In this document: one piece after another, positions 43,373-52,300 of the stretch | How the letters are laid out: the number at the start of each line of letters is the position of its first letter | Numbering within the stretch: the stretch's first letter is position 1 | NCBI GenBank assembly: GCA_019112895.1 | Contig: DXIM01000062.1 | Coordinates: forward strand, 54,344-118,343 | DNA from: Candidatus Stackebrandtia faecavium | Lineage (GTDB): Bacteria > Actinomycetota > Actinomycetes > Mycobacteriales > Micromonosporaceae | Direction: 5' to 3' | DNA: 64,000 nt | The notes under the pieces: model-generated | What the model was told of the DNA's origin: nothing | The model's input: only the letters and a program-made list of their open reading frames with translations | Database searches by the model: none | Position numbers and translations under genes: made by a program

Positions 43373-44770
43373 ATGTCCGTTGCGAAGCTGCCCAGCGCAG
43401 GTTTTTCCATCACCGTGCGGTTGTCGTTGACCGCGGACGCCGGGGCCGTCGGTCGGCTGACCACTGCCGTGGGGCAGGCCGGCGCGATCGTTACCGCTTT
43501 GGACGTGGTGTCTTCCGACCACAAGCGGGTTGTGGTCGACTTGACCTGCGACACAGCCGACTCCGCCCATGCGCAGGAAGTCACCGCCTCCTTGTCGGAG
43601 GCCCCAGGCATCACCGTCCGTAAGGTTTCCGACCGCACGTTTTTGCTACACCTCGGCGGAAAGATCGAGGTCAGTTCGAAGGTCTCGCTGCGCAACCGTG
43701 ACGAACTGTCGATGGCGTACACGCCGGGCGTGGCTCGCGTGTGCCGTGCTATCGCAGAGAACCCGGAGGACGCTCGCCGCCTCACCATTAAACGCAACAC
43801 GATCGCGGTAGTGACCGACGGGACCGCCGTTCTCGGGCTGGGCAACATCGGCCCCTCCGCCGCGCTGCCGGTGATGGAAGGTAAGGCAGCCCTATTCAAG
43901 AAGTTCGCCGGAGTGGACGCCTGGCCGGTCTGTTTGGACACGCAGGATTCCGACGAGATCGTCGACATCGTCGCCGCAATGGCGCCCGCTTACGGCGGGA
44001 TCAACCTCGAAGACATCGCGGCACCCCGGTGTTTCGAGATCGAGGCTCGGCTGAGGGAGCGCCTCAACATCCCTGTGTTCCACGACGACCAGCACGGCAC
44101 CGCGATCGTCGTCAACGCCGCGCTCACCAACGCGCTCCGCGTGGTCGACAAACGAATCGAGGATGTGCGGGTCACCGTGTCGGGCGCAGGCGCGGCCGGC
44201 ACCGCGATCATCAATCTCCTCTTGAAGTCCGGTGTGGGCGACGTGGTTGTCTGCGACCGCGACGGCGCCCTGCATCGCGGTAGCGCCAACCTCACCCCAC
44301 AGTGGCAGAAGCTTGTGGACTGCACCAACCGTGACAGCGCCAGCGGCACTCTGTCAGATGTCGTGGCAGGCTCGGATGTCTTCATCGGAGTGAGCGCGCC
44401 GAACGTGCTCACTGGCGAAGACGTCAAAAGCATGGCCAAGGACCCGATCGTGTTCGCGCTGGCTAACCCCGATCCGGAGATCGACCCGCGCGAAGCTGCC
44501 GAGCACGCCGCCATCGTCGCCACCGGCAGGTCCGACCGCCCGAACCAGATCAACAATGTGCTCGCGTTCCCTGGCGTTTTCCGCGGAATGCTGGACGCGC
44601 AAGCGGAAAGCTGGAGCGACGATGCGGCACTCGCGGCCTCCGTGGCAATCGCCGATGTCGTCGGGGCCGAAGAGGTCAATCCGTCCTACATCATCCCCAG
44701 CGTCTTCGACAACCATGTCGCCCCCGCTGTGGCGCAGGCGGTCAAGGACGCCTTGCGGCCCGAAGGCTAA
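43373..44770 (+). CDS. NAD(P)-dependent malic enzyme with N-terminal ACT domain
   Basis: Oxidative decarboxylation of malate to pyruvate. The first ~80 residues are an ACT-type regulatory domain (FSITVRLSLTADAGAVGRLT), then the malic enzyme core with YTPGVARVCRAIAENP, FHDDQHGTAIVVNAAL and the NAD-binding SGAGAAGTAIINLLLKSG. The fold is the short ~465-residue bacterial type. ATG 43373 with GTGAGG upstream. It is convergent with dapF. Confidence 0.92.
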   Translation: MSVAKLPSAGFSITVRLSLTADAGAVGRLTTAVGQAGAIVTALDVVSSDHKRVVVDLTCDTADSAHAQEVTASLSEAPGITVRKVSDRTFLLHLGGKIEVSSKVSLRNRDELSMAYTPGVARVCRAIAENPEDARRLTIKRNTIAVVTDGTAVLGLGNIGPSAALPVMEGKAALFKKFAGVDAWPVCLDTQDSDEIVDIVAAMAPAYGGINLEDIAAPRCFEIEARLRERLNIPVFHDDQHGTAIVVNAALTNALRVVDKRIEDVRVTVSGAGAAGTAIINLLLKSGVGDVVVCDRDGALHRGSANLTPQWQKLVDCTNRDSASGTLSDVVAGSDVFIGVSAPNVLTGEDVKSMAKDPIVFALANPDPEIDPREAAEHAAIVATGRSDRPNQINNVLAFPGVFRGMLDAQAESWSDDAALAASVAIADVVGAEEVNPSYIIPSVFDNHVAPAVAQAVKDALRPEG

Positions 44771-44800
44771 AGCCGCACGCGCCGGCGGCACCCCGCGGGG

Positions 44801-45595
44801 TCACACCAATACGGTGGTGCCTTCGGCGACGATGACTGCCTGACCACGGAGAAGAATCGTGTCGGGTGTGACGGTGACGGTCAGGCGTCCACCTGGCACC
44901 TCGACGACACATTCGCCCTGGTTTCCCACGACGACCGCGGCGGCCGCGCACGCGCCCGTCCCGCACGACAGTGTTTCGCCGACCCCTCGTTCATGGACGC
45001 GCATGCGGATCCCCTCTGGCGTGGGTTCGATGAACTCCACATTCACTCCGTCAGGGAAGCGCTCGTGGTCGACGCGCGGCGCCTCGGTCAGATCGAGCGT
45101 GTCGATATCGTCAACCCGGCACACGAGATGTGGGTTCGGCATGTAGGCGCGTTTCCCGGAGTATGCGCGGCCGGCGGCAAGCACGGCGGTAGCGTCCCCG
45201 TCCAGCCGCACCGGCCCCATGTCGACCTGGTATTCACCGTCGACACGCGTCACCGTCTTGACGCCTGCGCGCGTGGCGATCGCGACCGAGTCGGCTTTTT
45301 CCAAGCCCGCTTCCCGAAGTGCTTGCGCATACACGCGCACACCATTGCCGCACATCTCGGCGATGCTGCCGTCGGCGTTGTAGTAGTCCATGAACCATTC
45401 GGCGTCGGCCGCCATACCGGCGGCGTCGGGATGACGGCTCGCGCGCACGATCCGCAGCAAGCCATCGCCTCCGATACCTCTACGCCGGTCGCACAGAGCT
45501 GCTATCTGCGCCGACGTCAACGGCTCGGCGTTATCCGGGTCGCTGACGATGACGAAGTCGTTTCCGGTGCCGTGTCCCTTCGAGAATCGAATCAC
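44801..45595 (-). CDS. dapF: Diaminopimelate epimerase
   Basis: Converts LL- to meso-diaminopimelate for lysine and peptidoglycan. The two catalytic cysteines are Cys82 in AEMCGNGVRVYA and Cys211 in LSCGTGACAAA. The N-terminal substrate loop is FSKGHGTGNDFVIV. The 264-residue length is normal. A short ACCCCGCGGGGT palindrome at 44790-44801 lies between it and the malic enzyme gene. Confidence 0.96.
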   Translation of the reverse strand: MIRFSKGHGTGNDFVIVSDPDNAEPLTSAQIAALCDRRRGIGGDGLLRIVRASRHPDAAGMAADAEWFMDYYNADGSIAEMCGNGVRVYAQALREAGLEKADSVAIATRAGVKTVTRVDGEYQVDMGPVRLDGDATAVLAAGRAYSGKRAYMPNPHLVCRVDDIDTLDLTEAPRVDHERFPDGVNVEFIEPTPEGIRMRVHERGVGETLSCGTGACAAAAVVVGNQGECVVEVPGGRLTVTVTPDTILLRGQAVIVAEGTTVLV

Positions 45596-45717
45596 GGATC
45601 AATCATGCCTGTGGAAGCTGCGTCACATGAACGCTGTCGGAGGATTGCGCGCAACTGAAGCGAGTTACCGGCCGCCCGCTCGCGCGCTAGCTTCGCGACG
45701 GCATTACCTTTGTCGAC

Positions 45718-46839
45718 GTGAGCCATGACGATAATCCTCTAGCCGACATGAAGGTGCCGTTCCCGGACGCGTCGTTTTCGATCGACGCCGAGGGCCGTCT
45801 CCAAAAAGCACTTGTAGAAGGGACTGGCCTGGGGCAACTGGACAAAATTGTCTCTTGGTCGGCGAAGGTGCAGCAAACCGATCGACCGTCGCCTTTTCGT
45901 AACGTCATGGGTCTGGCCGTCACGGCCAAACACGATGGGAACTTCGCTGCCGGTGAAGACGCCTCCCACGATCACGACCCAAACCAGCTGTTGACGCAGC
46001 TGGCCCAGCAGGCCAAGGTCCCGCTCGAATTCGTCGACGCTGGGCAGTGCGTCGCTGCCGAGCATGAACCGGCGCTTGAGCACGACGCATACATCGACAT
46101 CCTTGAACGTGGACGGCAGGCCGCCGACCGTTGCATCGACTCCGGCGCCGACCTCTTGATCCTGGGCGGAATGGGACCCGGAACGACGACGGCGGCGATC
46201 GCGGTCACCGCTCACCTGACCCGTACGCCGTTCGTCGACTTGTCACCCAGGATCTACCGGCCCAACGGCGTCATCGACGACTACATCTGGATGCGCCGTA
46301 CTGCCGCGATCCGCGATGCGATGGCGCGCGCGAAGGGGCCGAAGCGCAATGCAGCGGAGACGATGACTCACTTCGGCGGCCCGGCGATCACGATGGCCGC
46401 GGCGATCATCGTTGCGGCTGGCGCGCGGCGCACGCCGATCCTGATCGACGGGCCCGTTGGACACGCCGCCGCGCTCACGTCGCGCGACTTCTCGCTAGGC
46501 GCACCGAAATGGTGCTACGCGCCCGACCGGATCCCCCACCCTGTCGTGAAAAAGGCCGCTGGTCAGGCGGGAATGATCGAACCGATCGGTCCAGGACTCG
46601 ACATCGGGGAAGGCTGCGCGAGCATGCATTCGTTCCCTGGGCTACAGAGTGCGTTGCGACTGGTCAACGAGCTTCCCTACCTGCCCGACGAACCGGAAAC
46701 ATCCGCTGACGTTGCAGAATCCAACGAACCGGAAGCCATCGAGGAACCGGGGCAGGCCGACGAACACGGCGAGGGTGTGTCGCCGGACCCGCAGGCGACA
46801 ACGACTGACGGCTCCGAGGACACACCCGAGGCGAATTAG
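45718..46839 (+). CDS. cobT: Nicotinate-nucleotide-dimethylbenzimidazole phosphoribosyltransferase family (CobT)
   Basis: Activates the lower-ligand base of cobalamin. The family signatures GDGGMGPGTTTAAI-like LILGGMGPGTTTAAIA, HFGGPAITMAAAIIVAAG and a catalytic Glu region LDIGEGCAS (Glu299) are present. A ~45-residue acidic disordered tail (about 328-373) is added. GTG start. The family also contains non-cobamide relatives, so the name is likely but not certain. Nearby nrdJ requires B12, which suits a cobalamin maker. It converges with gcvT seven bases downstream. Confidence 0.8.
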   Translation: MSHDDNPLADMKVPFPDASFSIDAEGRLQKALVEGTGLGQLDKIVSWSAKVQQTDRPSPFRNVMGLAVTAKHDGNFAAGEDASHDHDPNQLLTQLAQQAKVPLEFVDAGQCVAAEHEPALEHDAYIDILERGRQAADRCIDSGADLLILGGMGPGTTTAAIAVTAHLTRTPFVDLSPRIYRPNGVIDDYIWMRRTAAIRDAMARAKGPKRNAAETMTHFGGPAITMAAAIIVAAGARRTPILIDGPVGHAAALTSRDFSLGAPKWCYAPDRIPHPVVKKAAGQAGMIEPIGPGLDIGEGCASMHSFPGLQSALRLVNELPYLPDEPETSADVAESNEPEAIEEPGQADEHGEGVSPDPQATTTDGSEDTPEAN

Positions 46840-46846
46840 GACCGGG

Positions 46847-47965
46847 CTAGCGTGTCCCGATGAACGGAGGTTTGACGACCTCCACCGGGACACGGCGGCC
46901 GCGTACGTCGATGTGAAGCTGTGCTCCCAGTTCGATCCCGGCGGACGTATTCAAAAGCGCCAACGCGATACCGACTTTTTTCGTCGGCGAGTACGTGCCG
47001 CTAGTGGTGGTCCCGATCGCATCGTCGCCGTTGTAGACGGTCATTTCGGCTCGCGGGATTCCGCGGCCGGTGACCTCCAAGCCATAAATCCGGTGTGCGG
47101 GGCCTTGTTCTTTCTCCTTCGTCAGGGCTTCCTTGCCCCAAAAACGTTCCTTCTTCCAGCCCACAGCCCAACTTGATTTCGCCTGGACGGGAGTGATGCT
47201 GCGGGACAGTTCGTGGCCGTGCAGCGACAGACCCGCCTCCAGGCGCAGCGTGTCACGAGCTCCCAAACCCGCGGGCTGGATTGAGGCATCCTCCCCCGCG
47301 GCCATCAAGGCGTCCCACACGGCGACGGCGTGAGTGCTCGGGATGACAAGCTCGTAGCCGTGCTCGCCGGTGTATCCGGTACGGCACACCACGATCCGAC
47401 AGGTGTCACCGTCAGAGCCGGCGAACTCGGTTTCCTCGAAGGACATGAAGCCGCTCGCGCGCGGCAGCCCGGCGGCGTCCAACACCTCGGCCGATTTCGG
47501 GCCCTGCACGGCCAGCACTGCGTAGTCACGGTGACAGTCGGTGACCGCGATATCTGGGCCGGCAACCTCGGCCAGGCGGCGAGCGACCTCGGCGTTGTTG
47601 GCCGCGTTAGGGACGAGGAATACGCGGTCATCACCGTAGAGATAGGCGATCATGTCGTCGACGACGCCCCCAGATTCGTCGCAACACATGGTGTATTGCG
47701 CCTTCGACGGCTCAATCTTGCGGAGATCGTTGCTGAGGCAATCATTGACGAAAGCGGCCGCACCTGGGCCGACGACATCGATCTTGCCCAGGTGGGAAAC
47801 GTCGAAAATGCCGACACCGGTACGCACGGCGGTGTGTTCGGCGACGACGCCCGCATTGGCGTATTCGAGCGGCATGTTCCAGCCGCCGAACTCGGCAAAC
47901 TTCGCGCCGAGTTCCTCGTGACGCTGATGCAACGGAGAGTACAGAGATGTACGCGACTGTGTCAT
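46847..47965 (-). CDS. gcvT: Glycine cleavage system T-protein (aminomethyltransferase)
   Basis: Transfers the methylene group from lipoyl-H-protein to THF. A 372-residue canonical GcvT: MTQSRTSLYSPLHQRHEELG, GIFDVSHLGKIDVVGPGA, CHRDYAVLAVQGPKS, RTGYTGEHGYELVIPS, GARDTLRLEAGLSLHG, then PVQAKSSWAVGWKK. ATG 47965. This is the housekeeping T-protein; the DmdA-like relative at 9865-11085 is distinct. It runs opposite pepA, whose long 5' reading overlaps it only as a shadow. Confidence 0.95.
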   Translation of the reverse strand: MTQSRTSLYSPLHQRHEELGAKFAEFGGWNMPLEYANAGVVAEHTAVRTGVGIFDVSHLGKIDVVGPGAAAFVNDCLSNDLRKIEPSKAQYTMCCDESGGVVDDMIAYLYGDDRVFLVPNAANNAEVARRLAEVAGPDIAVTDCHRDYAVLAVQGPKSAEVLDAAGLPRASGFMSFEETEFAGSDGDTCRIVVCRTGYTGEHGYELVIPSTHAVAVWDALMAAGEDASIQPAGLGARDTLRLEAGLSLHGHELSRSITPVQAKSSWAVGWKKERFWGKEALTKEKEQGPAHRIYGLEVTGRGIPRAEMTVYNGDDAIGTTTSGTYSPTKKVGIALALLNTSAGIELGAQLHIDVRGRRVPVEVVKPPFIGTR

Positions 47966-48070
47966 GGTCCGCAACCTACCCGGTTGCGCTCCTGCGCGTA
48001 CGATCGGCTGGTCCGATTCGAGGGCGCGGTCAGCTTCGCCACCCTCGCTCATTCATTGATGGGAGTTTGT

Positions 48071-49531
48071 GTGCCAACACTCGCGTTGTCTTCCGCCGAT
48101 CCAAGCACGATAGAAACCGACGTCCTTGTGGTCGGCCTTTATAAGGATGAAAACGGACCGGCTTTGGCGGAAGGGGCTGCGGCCGTCGAGTCCGCATTCG
48201 AAGGGTTCACCGACAGCCTTAAAACCTTGGGCGCGACAGGTGCGCCGGGAACTGTGACGACCCTACCTTCCTTCGGCCACGTGTCCGCGCCGCTCATCGT
48301 TGCCGTCGGTCTCGGCAAGCGCGCCGACGGCCCGAGCACCGAGACCGTGCGTCGCGCAGCCGGTGCGGCGGCCCGCGCCAGCGCCGGCAAGTCGACGATG
48401 ACGTTCGCGATCGACGCCGACAGCGAAGCCTTGGGCCTGGGTGCTTTGCTCGGCGCCTATAAGTTCGACGGCTACAAGACCACACCCGCGTCGGAACGCA
48501 AGAAGCCCGTCGAGACGGTCACCTTGTTGGACGAAACGGCTAACGTCAAGCGGATTCATGGCCTGGCATCCGCCGTGTCGACTACCCGCGACTGGGTCAA
48601 CACTCCCGCCAACATGCTCCGCCCGCCGCAGTTCGCCGACCAAGTGTCGGCTGCCGCCACCGAGGCCGGCCTCGAGGTGGAGGTTCTGGACGAGACCGCG
48701 CTTGAAGCCGGTGGCTACGGCGGGATCCTTGCGGTCGGCATGGGTTCTGCGGCGAAACCTCGCCTGGTCCGCGTCGCCTACCGCGGCAAAGGGGCTACGA
48801 AACACGTCGCGCTTGTCGGTAAAGGCATCACATTCGACACCGGCGGTATCTCGATCAAACCGTCGTCGGGTATGTGGGACATGAAGACCGATATGGGTGG
48901 CGCCGCCGCCGTCGCCGGCACGATGCTGGCTGTCGCCGCGTTGGCCCCGGCCGTCAATGTCACCGCCTACATCCCCATGGCCGAGAACATGCCGTCAAGC
49001 ACCGCCTACCGCCCCGGCGACGTCGTGACCGCTTACGGCGGCAAGACCATCGAGGTCCTCAACACGGACGCCGAAGGACGCATGGTTTTGTGCGACGCGC
49101 TGACCCGCGCCGCCGAAGACAAGCCGGACGTCATCTACGACACCGCGACCCTGACGGGTGGTCAGGTCGTCGGTCTCGGTAAACGCACCGCCGGTGTCAT
49201 GGGCACCGACGAGGAGTGCACCCGTGTCAAGAAAGTCGGTGAGGAAGTCGGCGAGCTGGCTTGGCCGATGCCCATGCCGGAAGAGATCCGCAAGACGATG
49301 GAGTCGAGCATCGCCGACGTCTCGCAGACTGCGGCCAACATGGAACGTTCCGGACACATGCTTCAGGGCGGCATCTTCCTGTCGCACTTCGTGCCCGAGG
49401 ACATGCCGTGGGCGCACATCGACATCGCCGGCCCGTCGCAGCACTCGGGCGAACCGTACGGCTACATCGTGAAGGGCGCCACCGGGGTCCCGGTCCGGAC
49501 TCTCGTGGGCCTCATCGAGTCGCACGCCTAA
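48071..49531 (+). CDS. pepA: Leucyl aminopeptidase (M17)
   Basis: Dimetal aminopeptidase of 486 residues. The catalytic domain shows VGKGITFDTGGISIKPSSG, DMKTDMGGAAAVAG, AENMPSSTAYRPGDVVTAYG and the M17 signature NTDAEGR at about 331-337. Releases N-terminal Leu and others from peptides, often in glutathione turnover or protein recycling. GTG 48071 with GGGAG upstream; the far longer in-frame reading back to 47330 is antisense gcvT. Confidence 0.95.
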   Translation: MPTLALSSADPSTIETDVLVVGLYKDENGPALAEGAAAVESAFEGFTDSLKTLGATGAPGTVTTLPSFGHVSAPLIVAVGLGKRADGPSTETVRRAAGAAARASAGKSTMTFAIDADSEALGLGALLGAYKFDGYKTTPASERKKPVETVTLLDETANVKRIHGLASAVSTTRDWVNTPANMLRPPQFADQVSAAATEAGLEVEVLDETALEAGGYGGILAVGMGSAAKPRLVRVAYRGKGATKHVALVGKGITFDTGGISIKPSSGMWDMKTDMGGAAAVAGTMLAVAALAPAVNVTAYIPMAENMPSSTAYRPGDVVTAYGGKTIEVLNTDAEGRMVLCDALTRAAEDKPDVIYDTATLTGGQVVGLGKRTAGVMGTDEECTRVKKVGEEVGELAWPMPMPEEIRKTMESSIADVSQTAANMERSGHMLQGGIFLSHFVPEDMPWAHIDIAGPSQHSGEPYGYIVKGATGVPVRTLVGLIESHA

Positions 49532-49540
49532 ACGTCGGGC

Positions 49541-49583
49541 GAAGGCGCGGCGGCCCGTGCCCGTAAGGCACCGCCGCGCCTTC
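49541..49583 (+). terminator. Terminator after pepA
   Basis: Perfect 13-bp stem GAAGGCGCGGCGG / CCGCCGCGCCTTC, with a smaller inner stem in its 17-base loop, nine bases after the pepA stop. Confidence 0.75.
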
Positions 49584-49618
49584 CAGCATCCACAAATCCA
49601 AGCCGTTACTGTCAATTT

Positions 49619-50398
49619 ATGTCTAAACACGACATCGAGTCGTTCACATTGCATGCCGACGACGGGGTCCGCATCGATGCGGCACTGTATGCGTCGACGA
49701 GACCGTCGGATACGGCCGTGGTACTCGCTCATGGCTTCAGTGGCACGTGGCGCAGTCAACGCACCCGCCACATCGCCGGCATGTTTCGCAGCCAAGCGAG
49801 CGTGTTGGCGTTCGACTTTCGTGGTCATGGCCGAAGCGGTGGCGTCAGCACGGTCGGCGACCTCGAGATCCTGGATGTTCATGCCGCGGTCGCGTTCCTG
49901 CGCCGGCACGGGTACGCGCGCATAGCGCTGGTCGGGTTCTCCATGGGTGCCGCAGTGACGGTGCGCTATGCGGGGATCTACGGCGATATCGACGCGATCG
50001 CGGCCGTCAGTGGGCCGGCGCATTGGTACTACAAGGGCACCCCGCACATGCGGATGCTGCATCGCGCGGTCGAGTGGCCTTTGGGGCGGATGGTGTCGCG
50101 ACTCGCCCTGCGCACACGAATCAGCAACGGGGGTTGGGCGGACGTACCGAAGACCCCCGTGGAGCTGGCCGCCAACATCTCCCCGATACCGCTGCTTATC
50201 ATGCACGGCGACCAGGACCCGTATTTCCCGCTACGCCATGCCTTCGCGATCGCCGAGGCGGCCGCGGAACCGAAGACTTTGTGGGTGGTTCCCGGCATGG
50301 GGCACGCCGAATCCGGGATGACCCCCCAGTTGACACGGCGACTGCGTACATGGGTGATCGATTGCCTCGAACACGAGGATGTCAGCCCCGTCGCTTAG
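49619..50398 (+). CDS. Alpha/beta hydrolase
   Basis: A 259-residue hydrolase fold protein. The nucleophile elbow is GFSMG (Ser108), the oxyanion region LAHGFSGTW, and the acid/base pair is probably Asp200 (or Asp198) in MHGDQD and His229 in GMGHAES. It could cleave an ester or small acyl substrate; the exact substrate is unknown. It is a separate gene ending nine bases before the exonuclease gene. Confidence 0.82.
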   Translation: MSKHDIESFTLHADDGVRIDAALYASTRPSDTAVVLAHGFSGTWRSQRTRHIAGMFRSQASVLAFDFRGHGRSGGVSTVGDLEILDVHAAVAFLRRHGYARIALVGFSMGAAVTVRYAGIYGDIDAIAAVSGPAHWYYKGTPHMRMLHRAVEWPLGRMVSRLALRTRISNGGWADVPKTPVELAANISPIPLLIMHGDQDPYFPLRHAFAIAEAAAEPKTLWVVPGMGHAESGMTPQLTRRLRTWVIDCLEHEDVSPVA

Positions 50399-50407
50399 GC
50401 TCGCCGC

Positions 50408-52129
50408 GTGTCAAGCTCAGTCGCGGGCAAATACGTGCAGCCGTCTTTGGAAGACCTGGGTACACCGCTGTCGTGCGTCACGTTCATGGTGGTCGACCTC
50501 GAGACCACGGGCGTATCCAGTGATTCGTGCGCGATCACCGAGATCGGCGCCGTGAAGGTTCGCGGCGGCGAGATCCTCGGCGAATACTCCACCTTGGTCA
50601 ATCCTCTGGAACACATCGATCCGCGCGTCCAGGCGCTGACGGGCATCAGTGATGAAATGGTCGCTCACGCCCCCACGATCGAAGCGGTGTTGCCGTCGTT
50701 TGCGGAGTTCGCCGCCGGCGCTACCTGGGTAGCGCACAACGCCCCTTTCGATGTCGGTTTCCTGCGTGCCGCATATACCCAGTGCGATATTCCATGGCCC
50801 CGCCCGCAGGTTGTCGACACCGTCACCTTGGCGCGACGACTGCTCGACCGTAGCGAGGTAGCGAATAAGAAGCTGTCGACGCTGGCACGTTTTTTCGGCG
50901 CGGACACGTCCCCCGACCACCGCGCACTCCACGACGCAAAGGCCACAGTAGATGTCCTCCACGGCCTACTCGAGCGACTCGGCGGTCATTATGTACTAAC
51001 CGATACCGACCTGGTTGATTTCATGCGTGCCATCCCAGCCGCGCACCAGGCAAAGAAGCGACATCTGGCGCGCGATCTTCCGCGTGGGCCGGGCGTTTAC
51101 ATTTTTAAGGACGAGAACGAAAGTCCACTGTATGTGGGTGTATCCAACGATGTCGCTACTCGCGTGCGCAGCTACTTCAGCGGCGCGGAGCGTCGATCCC
51201 GGATGCGCAACATGATCAATGCCACACACGCCATCGACGCGATCGAATGCGCGCACGACCTCGAAGCGCGCGTCCGCGAACTGCAATTGATCGGTGCGAC
51301 CAAGCCGCCCTACAACCGCCGGTCCAAGTATCCCGAACGATTGACGTGGATCCGGCTGACGTCCGAGCCGTACCCGCGCCTGAGCCTGAGCCGTAAACCT
51401 CCGCTCACGACCTCGACCGCGCTGGGCCCATTCACGTCGCGGCAACACGCACACGAAGCCATGCAAGCGATATGGGACGCGATGCCGCTTCGGCAATGCA
51501 CCACGCGGCTATCGCCGCACAGGCCCGGACCTTCCTGCGCCTTGGCGGACCTGGGCTGCCCGGCACCATGCGAACTGAAGATCGATGTCCCGCAATACGA
51601 TCGCATCGTTCACAACCTCGTGGAGGCACTGTCGACAGATGCCACCGCGATCGTGGAACCGCTGCTGGACCGGATTACGCGGCTGGCCGGCGAGCAACGG
51701 TTCGAGGACGCCGCCGAGGTGAGGCAACGGCTGTCCAGCTTGCTACACGGCGTCGTCCGCATGCAACAGGCGCGCTCGCTGATCTCGATCCCGAACCTCA
51801 TCGCCGCGCGGCGCGCCACGACCGGGGGCTGGGAGCTCGCCTCGATCCGTCACGGCCGGCTCGCCGGCGCCGACGTCACACCAGCCCGTACCGATCCGAT
51901 GCCGTACGTCGACAAGCTGGAGGTGTCGAGCACGACCATCATCGACGACGCCCACGTGCGCGCGGGCGGCCATGTCGCCGAAACGGAATTGGTATTGAAA
52001 TGGCTCGAATCGGCACATACTCGACTTGTTCGCAGCGACTCGGGCTGGAACCTGCCGATACGGTCCGCGGCACGGCACGCAGCGCTACTCGAAAAACTTT
52101 CGGCCCCCAAGGACACTTACCGCTGGTGA
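50408..52129 (+). CDS. DEDDh exonuclease fused to a UvrC-like GIY-YIG nuclease
   Basis: A 573-residue fusion. Residues 23-190 are an epsilon-type 3'-5' exonuclease with VVDLETTG, HNAPFDVGFL and the DHRALHDAKAT His/Asp motif. After a short link a GIY-YIG domain opens GPGVYIFKDENESPLYVGVS, followed by a UvrC-like helical region (SRKPPLTTSTALGPFTSRQH) and a UVR-like coiled segment. Suggested role is DNA end processing or repair; the homologue in M. tuberculosis (Rv2191 as I recall) is uncharacterised. GTG start, nine bases after the hydrolase stop. Confidence 0.88.
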   Translation: MSSSVAGKYVQPSLEDLGTPLSCVTFMVVDLETTGVSSDSCAITEIGAVKVRGGEILGEYSTLVNPLEHIDPRVQALTGISDEMVAHAPTIEAVLPSFAEFAAGATWVAHNAPFDVGFLRAAYTQCDIPWPRPQVVDTVTLARRLLDRSEVANKKLSTLARFFGADTSPDHRALHDAKATVDVLHGLLERLGGHYVLTDTDLVDFMRAIPAAHQAKKRHLARDLPRGPGVYIFKDENESPLYVGVSNDVATRVRSYFSGAERRSRMRNMINATHAIDAIECAHDLEARVRELQLIGATKPPYNRRSKYPERLTWIRLTSEPYPRLSLSRKPPLTTSTALGPFTSRQHAHEAMQAIWDAMPLRQCTTRLSPHRPGPSCALADLGCPAPCELKIDVPQYDRIVHNLVEALSTDATAIVEPLLDRITRLAGEQRFEDAAEVRQRLSSLLHGVVRMQQARSLISIPNLIAARRATTGGWELASIRHGRLAGADVTPARTDPMPYVDKLEVSSTTIIDDAHVRAGGHVAETELVLKWLESAHTRLVRSDSGWNLPIRSAARHAALLEKLSAPKDTYRW

Positions 52130-52231
52130 GGAGGGGTCTACTGGCGGGTTAGGACGTCGGATAGTTGACATACATCTGGCGCTGAGACCCATTTCATAGG
52201 ACAGTAGACAGCAGATCCCATCCAGCCGCGC

Positions 52232-52260
52232 TTCAGCCGATGTTCGCCGGCCAATAGAAT
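52232..52260 (+). promoter_or_regulatory. Possible promoter of the RelA/SpoT-like gene
   Basis: TTCAGC (52232-52237) and TAGAAT (52255-52260) spaced 17 bp, 40 bp before ATG 52301. The -10 is close to the SigA consensus, the -35 only partly. Confidence 0.35.
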
Positions 52261-52300
52261 CGGGCTATCATTTGCCAACACCAACGGTCGGAGGTGTCAA

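Noticed and set aside
47330-48070. 247-codon N-terminal extension of pepA
   Set aside because: It is antisense to gcvT, unlike any aminopeptidase N-terminus, and GTG 48071 has a proper ribosome site.
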